A stretch of 64,000 nt of DNA from UMGS1519 sp050951095 (GTDB lineage: Bacteria; Actinomycetota; Coriobacteriia; Coriobacteriales; Eggerthellaceae): the NCBI GenBank assembly GCA_050951095.1, contig JBMNIQ010000002.1, positions 248,001 through 312,000 on the forward strand, read 5' to 3'. Below, piece by piece: positions 16,921 through 25,275 of the stretch. The position numbers and the translations under genes are program-made. The notes below the pieces were generated by a model. It searched no databases. It was not told the origin of the DNA and saw only the letters and a list, made by a program, of their open reading frames with translations. Position 1 is the stretch's first letter. Each line of letters opens with the position of its first letter.

Positions 16921-18101
16921 AGCTCGGCGATCTTGCCGGCGGCGAAGTAGCGGGCCTCCGACCATTCCTCGTCCTGGTCGCACATCACGGCGCCCACGAG
17001 CCTCAGCAGCGAACCCGCAGACGGGAAGACCTGCACCACCCTCGACCTGCGCTTTATCTCGCGGTTGGTGCGCTCCTGCAGGTTGTTGGTACGCAGGCGC
17101 TTCCAGTGGGACCGCGGGAAGTCGAGGTACGCCAGCGCGTCCGGCTCGGCCTCCTCCATGATCGCCGCCGCCCTCGGGCAGCAGCCCTCGAGCATGTCGA
17201 TGGCGACGTGGTACATGGCTCGGACGACGTCGGCGTCCTTTGCCCTGAACACGGGCGCGATTATCCTGGCGACGCGCCTGGAGAGCGGGCCGCGCCCGGC
17301 CTCGCGGATGCAGTTGCGCATCAGGTGCACGGCGCACCGCTGCCAGGCGGCGCCCTGGAACGCCTCTGCGATCGCGCGCTTTAGCCCCTCGTGGGCGTCG
17401 GACACGACGAGCTCCACGCCGCAGATGCCGCGCTCCCGCAGGCTTCTCAGGAAGGCCGTCCACGAGTCGTAGGACTCGGTGTCCACCACGTCGAAGCCCA
17501 CGACGTGGCGCCAGCCGCCGTCGTCGCAGCCGATCGCGGTCACTACGGCGGTGGAGGCGACGTGCCCCTCCGACCTGCACTTGACGTAGGTGGCGTCGAG
17601 CCACAGGTAGGGCATCCTCGTGCCGCGCAGGTCGCGGCCGAGCAGCTCGTCGGCCTCGGCGTCCAGGCTCTGCGCGATGGCGCTCACCTGGTCCTTCGAC
17701 AGGCGCTCGATCCCCATCTTCGCCGCGACCTTGGCGACCTTGCGGGTGCTGGTGCCGGTGGCGTACATCTCCGCGACCGTTGCGGCCACCGCGCGGTCGA
17801 CGCGCTGGTATCGCTCGATGACGTCCTCGGGGAAGAAGCTGCCGCTCCTGAGCTTGGGGATGCGCAGCGTGAGCGTGCCGACGCAGGTCGCGAGCTTGCG
17901 CTCCCTGTAGCCGTTGCGGGCGTTGCCGGTGGCGCCGCACAGCTGGTCGGCCTCGGCGCTCATGATCTCGTTCACCAGCGTCTCGGCCATGCACCTGATG
18001 AGCTCCTGCATGTTGACGGTGCCGTCCGCGAACCTGGGCATCTGCTGGGGCGCCGGCGCGGTGACGGCCGCGTTCTCTGGTATGATTTCCATCGTGGTCA
18101 T
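16638..18101 (-). CDS. IS256-family transposase with a foreign C-terminal extension
   Basis: The first about 415 residues are an IS256-type (Transposase_mut) protein. It has the conserved start of the DDE domain (LWLDATYVKCRSEG), VVSDAHEGLKRAI containing the second catalytic Asp, and NNLQERTNREIKRRSRVVQVFP containing the catalytic Glu region. From about residue 420 the frame continues antisense into the restriction-modification relic and ends at 16638, so the native stop codon is lost. The protein may be inactive. The intact right end of the element is probably near 18155. Confidence 0.85.
   Translation of the reverse strand: MTTMEIIPENAAVTAPAPQQMPRFADGTVNMQELIRCMAETLVNEIMSAEADQLCGATGNARNGYRERKLATCVGTLTLRIPKLRSGSFFPEDVIERYQRVDRAVAATVAEMYATGTSTRKVAKVAAKMGIERLSKDQVSAIAQSLDAEADELLGRDLRGTRMPYLWLDATYVKCRSEGHVASTAVVTAIGCDDGGWRHVVGFDVVDTESYDSWTAFLRSLRERGICGVELVVSDAHEGLKRAIAEAFQGAAWQRCAVHLMRNCIREAGRGPLSRRVARIIAPVFRAKDADVVRAMYHVAIDMLEGCCPRAAAIMEEAEPDALAYLDFPRSHWKRLRTNNLQERTNREIKRRSRVVQVFPSAGSLLRLVGAVMCDQDEEWSEARYFAAGKIAELYAERPEPAEIGEERRAQALAIARQAINASACARLFWGMPYSAALITRHSTEYPSSARHDRMIAKSRPRCLAGTSEKGCLRRMDESDALVQASR
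16817..16882. repeat. 23-bp perfect inverted repeat at the IS256 junction
   Basis: 16817-16839 is the exact reverse complement of 16860-16882, with a 20-base spacer. It lies exactly where methyltransferase coding sequence meets the transposase 3' end, so it is a scar of palindrome-forming rearrangement rather than an intact IS terminus. Confidence 0.8.
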
Positions 18102-18160
18102 TGCCTTTCACTCGAACCTGACTTGTCGTGATTTCAGATTCTAGGCGATGGCCACACCCT
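16840..18160 (-). mobile_element. IS256-family insertion sequence, truncated at its left end
   Basis: On the minus strand the right end shows AAAGGGTGTGGCCATCGCC (about 18142-18160), an end typical of actinobacterial IS256 elements. No matching inverted copy is seen near 16840, where the transposase runs into other sequence, so this end was deleted or rearranged. Confidence 0.65.
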
Positions 18161-18384
18161 TTCACAGCGGCGCTATCGCGCCTCGGCCCTTACACCAACT
18201 TTTCCGACGCGATCGCGCCTTCTGCATGGGCAACGCGCTCGTCGTGGGCATTCCTCATCGGATTGGAACAATCATAGCGGGAGAGCAAGAAGGGTAATTT
18301 CTGGACTCGATGCCTGTTCGCATTCAGCGACTTCGGTGCATTGAAAGAACGCGACTGAAGGTATTGAGATCCAACCCATGGCCC

Positions 18385-18441
18385 GGTGACGATAAGACCC
18401 TCTATATCGAAAAGACCGTCACCATCGTCACCATCGTCACC
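18385..18441 (-). repeat. Arm-type repeat D, reversed orientation
   Basis: Reading on the minus strand, it has three GTGACGATG-like units, then CGATATAGAGGGTC and the inverted copy. It is the mirror of repeats A-C and lies just inside the right end of the element. The rest of 18102-18600 shows no gene. Confidence 0.75.
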
Positions 18442-18603
18442 GTTTCGCTGTAAGTAGGCTGAACCGGAGCGGTCTCCTGTTTCGCTAAATGGCGTAAACG
18501 TCGGTTGCCGACGTGTGCTATCTGCGTCCATTTGTCGAGCTCATGAAAGAAATTCTGGCCAAATTCTGGCCATCGGGCCGAAAAGTATCCCCTAAAACGC
18601 AAA

Positions 18604-18635
18604 GCAGGTCAGAGGAAAAATGTCCTCTGACCTGC
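18604..18635 (-). terminator. Terminator of tRNA-Arg
   Basis: A 12-bp perfect stem (18604-18615 with 18624-18635) with an eight-base loop directly downstream of the tRNA on the minus strand, followed by a T-rich run. Copies of this hairpin accompany both partial tRNA repeats to the left. Confidence 0.8.
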
Positions 18636-18644
18636 GGTTTCATC

Positions 18645-18720
18645 TGGTGCCCCCGGGCGGATTCGAACCGTCGACACCCGCTTTAGGAGAGCGGTGCTCT
18701 ATCCCCTGAGCTACGGAGGC
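18645..18720 (-). tRNA. tRNA-Arg (anticodon CCT)
   Basis: A 76-base cloverleaf with a paired acceptor stem GCCTCCG/CGGGGGC, encoded CCA, T-arm GGTTCGAATCC, and anticodon stem CCGCT/AGCGG around a loop with CCT. The 3' half is duplicated at 6672 and 7721, so this is the integration target. Confidence 0.95.
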
Positions 18721-18763
18721 GAAGTTAATACCGAGAGGCTATTGTAGCAGCCTCTCGGTACGA

Positions 18764-20716
18764 TTAATTGCTCGATTTGCTGCTCTTGGATGAGCTGCTG
18801 GAGCTCGACGAAGAGCTTGAGCTGCTGGAACTCGAAGAGCTGCTGCTGGATTCCTCCACCGTCAGGTAGATGGTGTCGCCCTTCGACGCGGACGTGGGGG
18901 AGTAGCCGGTTACCGTGCCACTTGTGCTGCTTGCACTTACCTTGAACCCTGCAGCGCGCAGCGTGCTGGTAGCGGACTTCACGGACATGCCGGTGACGTT
19001 CGGAACATCCACTTCATTCGGGCCCGTGCTGACCACGATGGTGATCGTGGAGCCCTTGTCGGCCTGCGAACCACCCGACGGGTTCTGCGAGATAACGTCG
19101 CCCTTGCTTACCGTGTCGCTGGAATCGTTCGTGACGTACACTTCGAAGCCGGCGTTGCTCAGCGTGCTGGTAGCCGAACTCTGGCTCTGGCCGGTGACAT
19201 CCGGCACGGAGACCTGCGAAGGACCAAGCGAAACAACGTACGTGACTTCGCTGCCCTTATCTACCAGCGTATTTGCCGACGGGTCGGTGCTGATGATCTT
19301 GCCCTTGGCAACCGTATCGGAATTCTGCGAATCGCCAGCCGTAGCGGTCAGGCCTGCTTCCGTCAATGCGGCAACGGCCTTCGCCTCCGACTTGCCGGTC
19401 ACGTCGGGCACGTTCACCTGCTCTGTGCCCTTCGACACGTTGATGTTCACACGCGTGCCCTGATCAGCCTGCGTGCCTGCCTGCGGGTCCGTGCTGACAA
19501 CCTTGCCCTTTTCGACGGTGGTGCTGTACACCTCCGTGACGGTGCCGATGGAATAGCCGTCGCTCGACAGCGTCTGCTCGGCGGTGTTCAGCTCCTGGCC
19601 GGTGACATCCGGCACGGTGTGCGTATTCATCATGGCCCAAGCGGCATAGCCGATGGCTGCGGCAATAAGGAGCAACAGGATAACGATGAGCGCCTTCTTC
19701 TTGCCGCTCATCTTCTGCTTCTTGCCGCTGTTCGCACGGAAGTCCGTCTTATGCGAAGCCGGCTGGTTGTCATCCTTAATGGCATTCATGACCTTCGTGG
19801 TACCGGCGCCGGCGGGCACATAGGCACCAGCAGGGGCGGCAGCCGTATTCATCTGCTGCGTCCGCGCTTCGGAGAAGCGGTTGCCCAGGCGTCCCGCCAG
19901 GTAGTCCGTCAGCACCTGGCGCATTTCCAGAGCGGTGGAGAAGCGACGGTTCGGGTCCTTCTCCATGGCCTTCATGATGATGCTTTCCAGGTTCGGGTCG
20001 ATGTCGGGTACCCAATGGCTGGGCGGCTCCGGCGTCTCCTTCACCTGCTTCATGGCAACGCTGACGGCATCGGGGCCGTCGAACGGCAGATGGCCGGTCA
20101 CGGCTTCGTACATGACAATGCCCAGCGAATAGATGTCGCTTGCAGCGGTGAGCTCCTTGCCCTGCGCCTGTTCCGGCGAGATGTAATGCGCCGTTCCCAG
20201 CACGGACGAGGTCTGCGCCTTCATGGAGTTCTTCGCGCGTGCAATGCCGAAGTCCATGACTTTGATGTTGCCATCAGGCTGAATCATGATGTTCTGCGGC
20301 TTGATGTCGCGGTGGATGATGTCCAGATGATGGGCTACGCTCAGCGCCTGGCATACCTGGGAGCCGATCTGCGCCACCTTGCGTTCGCTGATGGCGCCGC
20401 GCTCCTGGATAGCGGTCTTAAGGTCGGATCCGCGCACGTACTCCATGACGATGTAGTACGTGCCTTCGTCCTGACCCCAGTCGTAAACATTGACGATATA
20501 AGGACTCTGCAGGTTGGCGGCAGCAGAGGCCTCTTGTCGGAAACGACGGGTGAAATCGGGATCTTCCGCGTATTGAGGGAGCATGACCTTCACGGCCACC
20601 ACTCGGCCGAGCACGTTGTCCTGGGCACGGTAAACCTCTGCCATGCCACCGATGCCAATGCGCTCAGTGATGCGGTAACGTCCGTTGAAGGTTCTGCCAA
20701 CCATGTTTCCGGCCAC
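18764..20716 (-). CDS. pknB: PASTA-domain Ser/Thr protein kinase
   Basis: The N-terminal kinase domain (about residues 12-275) has the glycine loop IGIGGMAEVY, lysine in VAVKVM, HRDIKPQN, DFG in VMDFGIA, and the activation segment GTAHYISPEQ. One membrane helix (about 345-365) is followed by four extracellular PASTA repeats (PDVTG/PNVTG starts) that sense muropeptides or lipid II. The protein ends in an unusual run of about 20 serines plus KSSKSSN outside the cell. The GTG start has AAAAGGAG seven bases upstream. It is the last gene of the fhaA-fhaB-pstP-ftsW/pbp-pknB operon controlling wall synthesis and division. Confidence 0.95.
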   Translation of the reverse strand: MAGNMVGRTFNGRYRITERIGIGGMAEVYRAQDNVLGRVVAVKVMLPQYAEDPDFTRRFRQEASAAANLQSPYIVNVYDWGQDEGTYYIVMEYVRGSDLKTAIQERGAISERKVAQIGSQVCQALSVAHHLDIIHRDIKPQNIMIQPDGNIKVMDFGIARAKNSMKAQTSSVLGTAHYISPEQAQGKELTAASDIYSLGIVMYEAVTGHLPFDGPDAVSVAMKQVKETPEPPSHWVPDIDPNLESIIMKAMEKDPNRRFSTALEMRQVLTDYLAGRLGNRFSEARTQQMNTAAAPAGAYVPAGAGTTKVMNAIKDDNQPASHKTDFRANSGKKQKMSGKKKALIVILLLLIAAAIGYAAWAMMNTHTVPDVTGQELNTAEQTLSSDGYSIGTVTEVYSTTVEKGKVVSTDPQAGTQADQGTRVNINVSKGTEQVNVPDVTGKSEAKAVAALTEAGLTATAGDSQNSDTVAKGKIISTDPSANTLVDKGSEVTYVVSLGPSQVSVPDVTGQSQSSATSTLSNAGFEVYVTNDSSDTVSKGDVISQNPSGGSQADKGSTITIVVSTGPNEVDVPNVTGMSVKSATSTLRAAGFKVSASSTSGTVTGYSPTSASKGDTIYLTVEESSSSSSSSSSSSSSSSSSSSSKSSKSSN

Positions 20717-20826
20717 GTTTAAACTCCTTTTGGATACATGCTAAAGCGAACCTGAATCGACTGCTTTAGCTTACTCCATTTCGCACTTCACCAGACGGTT
20801 GAATAGGTACTCAACCGAATTGTTTC

Positions 20827-23592
20827 TTACAAATCTCCCTGTTCTTTAAGGGCGGTCTCCAGCACGTCATGTGCCGCGCTGGTTGCGGTGCCCTCATCGG
20901 ATTCCTCGCAGACCATTGCGATAACCACATCGGCGTCATCGCTGGGGCCCATGCCCACGAACCACGAGTTGTCCTTTTCCTTGCCCGTCTCGGCCGTGCC
21001 GGTCTTGCCGGCAATGGTCACGCCGTCAACAGCCGCCGCAGTACCGGTACCGCTCTTGACAACGGTTTCCAGCACCTTGCGCACGCGCTTTGCGGTGCTG
21101 CTGCTGATGGGGGACAGGTACGCCTCCGAAGACGCCGTGTAGCTGCGCACGCCGTCGGAATTGTAGATGCCGTCCACCAAGTACGGCTTCTCGATTACGC
21201 CGTTGTTCGCAATGGCGCAACCCACCATGGCCATCTGCAGCACGGTTGCCTGCGGGCCGGCTGGGCTGGAATGCTCGCCGACGGGCTGGCCGTCAGCGGC
21301 CCACGCGGTTTCCCACTCGGTCATCTGGTCCGGATCGGGCATGAGCGACGTGTACAGCGGGATGTCGAAGTCAAGTTCGCGGTTGAAGCCGAAGTTCTTC
21401 GCGCTGGCAACCAGCTTGTCGGCACCGATCTGTTGGCCGACCTGGGCGAACACGGTGTTCGACGAAAGCGCGGTTGCCTGCGTCAGCGTCAACGTGCCGT
21501 AGTTGTTGTGGTCGAAGTTGTACACCTTGCCGCCGCCGATGGTGATGCTGCCGGGCGACGAATACGTGCTGTCCTCGGAGGCGATGTTGTTCTCCAGGGC
21601 CGTGGACAGCGTCACGATCTTGAACGTGGAACCGGGCGCGTACAGCGTGTTCGTTGCACGGTTCAGCAGCGCGCCGTTGGACACATCCGTGGGCGTGTCC
21701 TTACCTGCCAGGATCTTGTCGATCTTGTTCGCGTTGTACGTGGGCGCCGTTGCCATGGCAAGGATGGCGCCCGTCTTCGGGTTGATGACCACGCATGCGC
21801 CCTTGCGACCCTCGAGCGCCTTGTTCGCCGCCTTCTGGATCTTCGAGTTCAGCGTCAGCGTGATGTCGTTGCCCTTCACGCCGGCGCCGCTCATGCCGGC
21901 AAGCACGTCGCTCCACGACGAGTAGCTTTCAGAACCGGTCAGCTGCGAATTGTATTTCTGCTCGATGCCGGAGGTGCCGTACTGCGTGGAGGCGTAGCCC
22001 ACCACGTTGCTGGCCAACGTGCCGGCGGGGTATTCGCGTTTATAGACGTTCGTTCCCTCTTGCAACACGCTGCGCGCAAGCACTACGCCATCGCTGGTGC
22101 TGATAGTGCCGCGTTGGTTCTTCTCCTGCTTTGCAATGGTGTGGTTGTTGTTCGCCATATTCTGGATGTCGCTGGCCTCGGCCACCATGACGTACGTCAG
22201 ATTGCCCAGCAGCACGGCGAACAGGATGCAGATAACGGCCAGCACGGCGTTGATGCGCTTGCCCAGCGACACGCGGCCCAGCACGCCGATGCTCTGCATG
22301 GACGTGGTGTTCTGCTGTATCTCGGAACCTAAGCCGGTGCCTTCGTCGCCGCATCGCAGCAACATGCCCACGGCCATGAAGCTGGCCAGCAGCGAGGAAC
22401 CGCCTTGGCTGATGAACGGAAGCGTCAGGCCAGTCAGGGGGATGAGGTCCGTGACGCCGCCGACGATGATGAACGCCTGCAGCGCGATGGTGGACGTCAG
22501 GCCCACGGCGATGAACGAGCTCACGTCGCTCTTCGCGCGCGCTGCGGTCAGCAGGCCGCGGACGGCGAAGCAGACGTACATGAGCAGGATGGCGCCGGCG
22601 CCCAGCAGGCCCGTCTCCTCGGCGATGGCGGAGAAGATGAAGTCGCTTTCCACAACAGGGATCTGTTCGGCCATGCCGTTGCCGATGCCCACGCCGAACA
22701 TGCCGCCGTCAGCAATGCTATACAGCGATTGCGCCAGCTGGTAGCCCGTGTCCTGAGCGTCTGCGAACGGGTTCAGCCACGTGTTCACGCGGACCTGGAC
22801 ATGCCCGAACGCCATATAGGCGGCCACGCCGCCGATGGCGGCCAGCAGGATGCCGAACAGCAGGTAGGACTTCTTGCCGGTAGCCGTGTACAGCATGGTC
22901 AGGAACACGAGGAAGACCACCAGGGCGGAACCCAGGTCCCTCTCGAAGATGACGATGACCATGGAGATGCCCCACATCAGCAGCAGCGGCAGCATGGTTC
23001 GCAGGTCGGGGATGTGGAACGGGCCCACCTTCACGGTGAACACGGACAGCATCTCGCGGTTCTGCGCCAGGTAGGCGGCCAGGAACAACACGATGCACAG
23101 CTTCGCCAGCTCGCCGGGCTGGAACGAGAAACCGCCGATGGACAGCCAAATGCGCGAACCGTACTGCTCCATGCCGATGCCGGGCAGCAACGGAGAAAGC
23201 AGCAGGACGACGCCGATGGCCATCAGCGTGTATTTGTATTTCGCGGACTTGTCTATGCGGCGCACGAACACCAGGATCAGGACCATGAAGGCGATGCTCA
23301 CATACAGCCAGATCAGCTGGCGGATGGCCATGTCGGGGGCCAGGCGCGTGACGAAGGCGATGCCGATGCCGGAAAGCGCGTACGCCAGCGGCAGGATGGC
23401 GGGGTCGGCGCCCGGCGCGAACTTGCGCACGGCCAGGTGCGATATGGCGAACGCCACGAAGATGCCGATGGGCGTTCCCAGCGTCTCAACGGTGGGCGTG
23501 CCGCCGTTGTTCACGATGAGCATGGCAAACGGGAGGATGACGATCGGCGTCGCCACCAGCAACAGAATAAGCTCGATATTGCGTCTTGACAT
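20827..23592 (-). CDS. Fused FtsW/RodA glycosyltransferase and class B penicillin-binding protein
   Basis: Residues 1 to about 425 form a SEDS polymerase with about ten helices (LSIGGFSFQPGELAKL, FERDLGSALV, LPLTGLTLPFISQGGSS). After a further membrane helix, residues about 480-921 form a class B transpeptidase with SxxK (APGSTFKIV), the SSN motif (ALSSNTVF) and KTG (GKTGTAE). The SEDS protein polymerises lipid II and the PBP crosslinks it. In most bacteria these are separate rodA/pbpA genes; here one chain fixes 1:1 stoichiometry. No stop or frameshift is seen at the junction. The ATG at 23592 follows AGGGG. Confidence 0.93.
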   Translation of the reverse strand: MSRRNIELILLLVATPIVILPFAMLIVNNGGTPTVETLGTPIGIFVAFAISHLAVRKFAPGADPAILPLAYALSGIGIAFVTRLAPDMAIRQLIWLYVSIAFMVLILVFVRRIDKSAKYKYTLMAIGVVLLLSPLLPGIGMEQYGSRIWLSIGGFSFQPGELAKLCIVLFLAAYLAQNREMLSVFTVKVGPFHIPDLRTMLPLLLMWGISMVIVIFERDLGSALVVFLVFLTMLYTATGKKSYLLFGILLAAIGGVAAYMAFGHVQVRVNTWLNPFADAQDTGYQLAQSLYSIADGGMFGVGIGNGMAEQIPVVESDFIFSAIAEETGLLGAGAILLMYVCFAVRGLLTAARAKSDVSSFIAVGLTSTIALQAFIIVGGVTDLIPLTGLTLPFISQGGSSLLASFMAVGMLLRCGDEGTGLGSEIQQNTTSMQSIGVLGRVSLGKRINAVLAVICILFAVLLGNLTYVMVAEASDIQNMANNNHTIAKQEKNQRGTISTSDGVVLARSVLQEGTNVYKREYPAGTLASNVVGYASTQYGTSGIEQKYNSQLTGSESYSSWSDVLAGMSGAGVKGNDITLTLNSKIQKAANKALEGRKGACVVINPKTGAILAMATAPTYNANKIDKILAGKDTPTDVSNGALLNRATNTLYAPGSTFKIVTLSTALENNIASEDSTYSSPGSITIGGGKVYNFDHNNYGTLTLTQATALSSNTVFAQVGQQIGADKLVASAKNFGFNRELDFDIPLYTSLMPDPDQMTEWETAWAADGQPVGEHSSPAGPQATVLQMAMVGCAIANNGVIEKPYLVDGIYNSDGVRSYTASSEAYLSPISSSTAKRVRKVLETVVKSGTGTAAAVDGVTIAGKTGTAETGKEKDNSWFVGMGPSDDADVVIAMVCEESDEGTATSAAHDVLETALKEQGDL

Positions 23593-23604
23593 CACTCATC
23601 ACCC

Positions 23605-24783
23605 CTAATCGGCGGTCGATGAAGAGGAGCTGCTGCTACTCGAGCTGCTCGACTTCTTTTCGTTCTGCTTTTTCTTCTGCGCGGTTGCCTGGGCAGCTTC
23701 CTGCGCCGCCTTGGCTTCGCTCTCGTATTCGGAAACCAGGTTCGCGGCCTCGTCGAGGTTGTCCACCTGGATGTTCTGCTTGATGTGCTCCTGCACGCCG
23801 GGCTGCAAGTCGCTCAGGCTGACGTCCGTCACATAGCTGAGCTGCGACGTCTCTATGCCGAAGATGGCCCCGGGTGTGCCGGTGTACACGGCCACCTTGC
23901 CGTCTTGCTCGCCGATGTACGCGCTGTTGCTGAAGTAGTAGTACGCGCCCGCGCAACCGCCGGCGATGACTGCCGCCAGCAGCAGGATGATGAACGTCCA
24001 CCACAGGCGCGAACGGCGTGCGATGCGCTTGCGCGTGGCCACCGTGTCGCCCACGATGTCCACGACCACGACCGTGACGTTGTCCAGGCCGCCGGCGCTG
24101 ATGGCATCGTTGACCAGGGCGCTTGCGCAGCGTTGCGGGTCGCGAATACGGGCCAGCTGCGACTGGATGCGGCTGTTCTCCACCATGCTGTACAGGCCGT
24201 CGCTGCAGAGCAGCAGGCGGTCGCCGGGGGACGCCGTGATTTCGTACAGGTCGGGTTGCATGTTCGGGTCGCTGCCGATGGCGCGCGTGATGATGGAGCG
24301 GTTCGGATGGACGCGGGCTTCCTCTTCCGTGAGTCGGCCGGCCTCTACCATGTCCGCCACCAGGCTGTGGTCGCGCGTCAGCTGCTGCAGCTTGCCATGG
24401 TGCAGCAGGTAGGCGCGCGAGTCGCCCACGTGTGCGATGGCCAGATGCGTGCCTTCGATGACGCATGCCGTCATGGTGGTGCCCATGCCGGCAAGTTCGG
24501 CGCGCAGCGCTTCGTTGATTACGGCGTGATTCGCCTTGATGACCGCTTCGCCCAGCATATCCACATCTGCGGTGGTCGGCGCGTTCTTCATCAGGACCTT
24601 GACGGCGAGCTCGGACGCAACATCGCCGGCGGCATGACCTCCCATGCCGTCCGCTACGGCGAACAGCGGAGGCGAAACCGCCAGGCTGTCCTCGTTGCGT
24701 TCGCGCACGCAGCCAACGTCGGTGCGGCTGCCGAAAATCGCGTGGGTGCGCGGCATTTTCTGCTTCAAAGGATTGCGTGGCAT
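23605..24783 (-). CDS. pstP: PP2C-family Ser/Thr phosphatase
   Basis: The N-terminal PP2C domain (about residues 12-245) shows the metal-binding motifs RERNEDS, VADGMGGHAAGD, HVGDSRAYLL, CSDGLYSMV and GGLDNVTVVVVD. A membrane helix (LLLAAVIAGGCAGAYYYF) and a short extracellular part follow. The protein ends in a lysine-rich region and a run of about 12 serines, echoing the kinase tail. It dephosphorylates PknB and its targets. The start overlaps the fhaB stop by one base (TAATG). Confidence 0.94.
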   Translation of the reverse strand: MPRNPLKQKMPRTHAIFGSRTDVGCVRERNEDSLAVSPPLFAVADGMGGHAAGDVASELAVKVLMKNAPTTADVDMLGEAVIKANHAVINEALRAELAGMGTTMTACVIEGTHLAIAHVGDSRAYLLHHGKLQQLTRDHSLVADMVEAGRLTEEEARVHPNRSIITRAIGSDPNMQPDLYEITASPGDRLLLCSDGLYSMVENSRIQSQLARIRDPQRCASALVNDAISAGGLDNVTVVVVDIVGDTVATRKRIARRSRLWWTFIILLLAAVIAGGCAGAYYYFSNSAYIGEQDGKVAVYTGTPGAIFGIETSQLSYVTDVSLSDLQPGVQEHIKQNIQVDNLDEAANLVSEYESEAKAAQEAAQATAQKKKQNEKKSSSSSSSSSSSSTAD

Positions 24784-25196
24784 TATGCGTACCTCACGCG
24801 AATGGCCACGTCGCCGACGTTCACCACGTCACCGCTCTTCAGCACGGTGGGCTCGGTGATGCGCTGGCCGTTCACGGCCGTTCCGTTCGTGGAACCCAGA
24901 TCCTCGATGAACAGGTTCTGGCCCATGATGGTGAAGCGCGCGTGACGGCCGGAGACGTACTCCGCTCCGATGACGATGTCGGATCCCGGGCTGCGGCCGA
25001 TGATAACGGGGCCGCGAACGGTGATCTTCACGCCGCGCAGCTCTTTCGGGCCGCGTTCCACGGCTACCGTCCAGTTCTTCGTCTGCTTGCGCTGACCGCG
25101 GACGGCACCGATGCCGGTTTTCATGATGGCAAACAGGAACACGAACATCAGCGCGATGAACAATATTCGCGCTACGAGCAATGTCATATCTATCAA
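24783..25196 (-). CDS. fhaB: FHA-domain protein FhaB/FipA-like
   Basis: One N-terminal membrane helix (MTLLVARILFIALMFVFLFA) precedes a forkhead-associated domain with the phosphothreonine-binding pattern IGRSPGSDIV, SGRHARF and LEDLGSTNGT-like EDLGSTNGTAVNG. It recruits PknB-phosphorylated partners to the membrane. A TTG at 25196 is proposed as the start because AGGAG lies eight bases before it; the ATG at 25187 is the alternative. It lies second in the cell-wall signalling operon. Confidence 0.9.
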   Translation of the reverse strand: MIDMTLLVARILFIALMFVFLFAIMKTGIGAVRGQRKQTKNWTVAVERGPKELRGVKITVRGPVIIGRSPGSDIVIGAEYVSGRHARFTIMGQNLFIEDLGSTNGTAVNGQRITEPTVLKSGDVVNVGDVAIRVRYA

Positions 25197-25275
25197 CGGA
25201 GCAACTCCTGACACTCGAAGCTGAGGGCATACGTGCCCATTGCAGCGGAAATCATGCTAGCTTCCGACTTCTCCT

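Larger units (their letters stand above)
7721..18689. mobile_element. Integrative element in tRNA-Arg(CCT), carrying arsenic resistance
   Basis: It is bounded by tRNA-Arg 3'-end repeats at 7721 and 18645. GTGACGAT composite repeats lie just inside both ends in opposite orientation (7927 and 18385) and again beside the integrase (11336). Contents are arsR-acr3-arsP-thioredoxin, a hypothetical gene, a tyrosine integrase with a zinc-finger partner, an excisionase-like gene, a RepA-like ATPase and a wrecked restriction-modification locus with IS256. No conjugation genes are visible, so it is an integrative mobilisable-type element or a relic. A shorter remnant (6672-7720) lies in tandem to its left. 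Confidence 0.8.

Noticed and set aside
15577..18165. Long 862-aa minus-strand frame
   Set aside because: Arg/Ala/Gly-rich shadow of the IS256 transposase and RepA-like gene in another frame; high GC removes stops.
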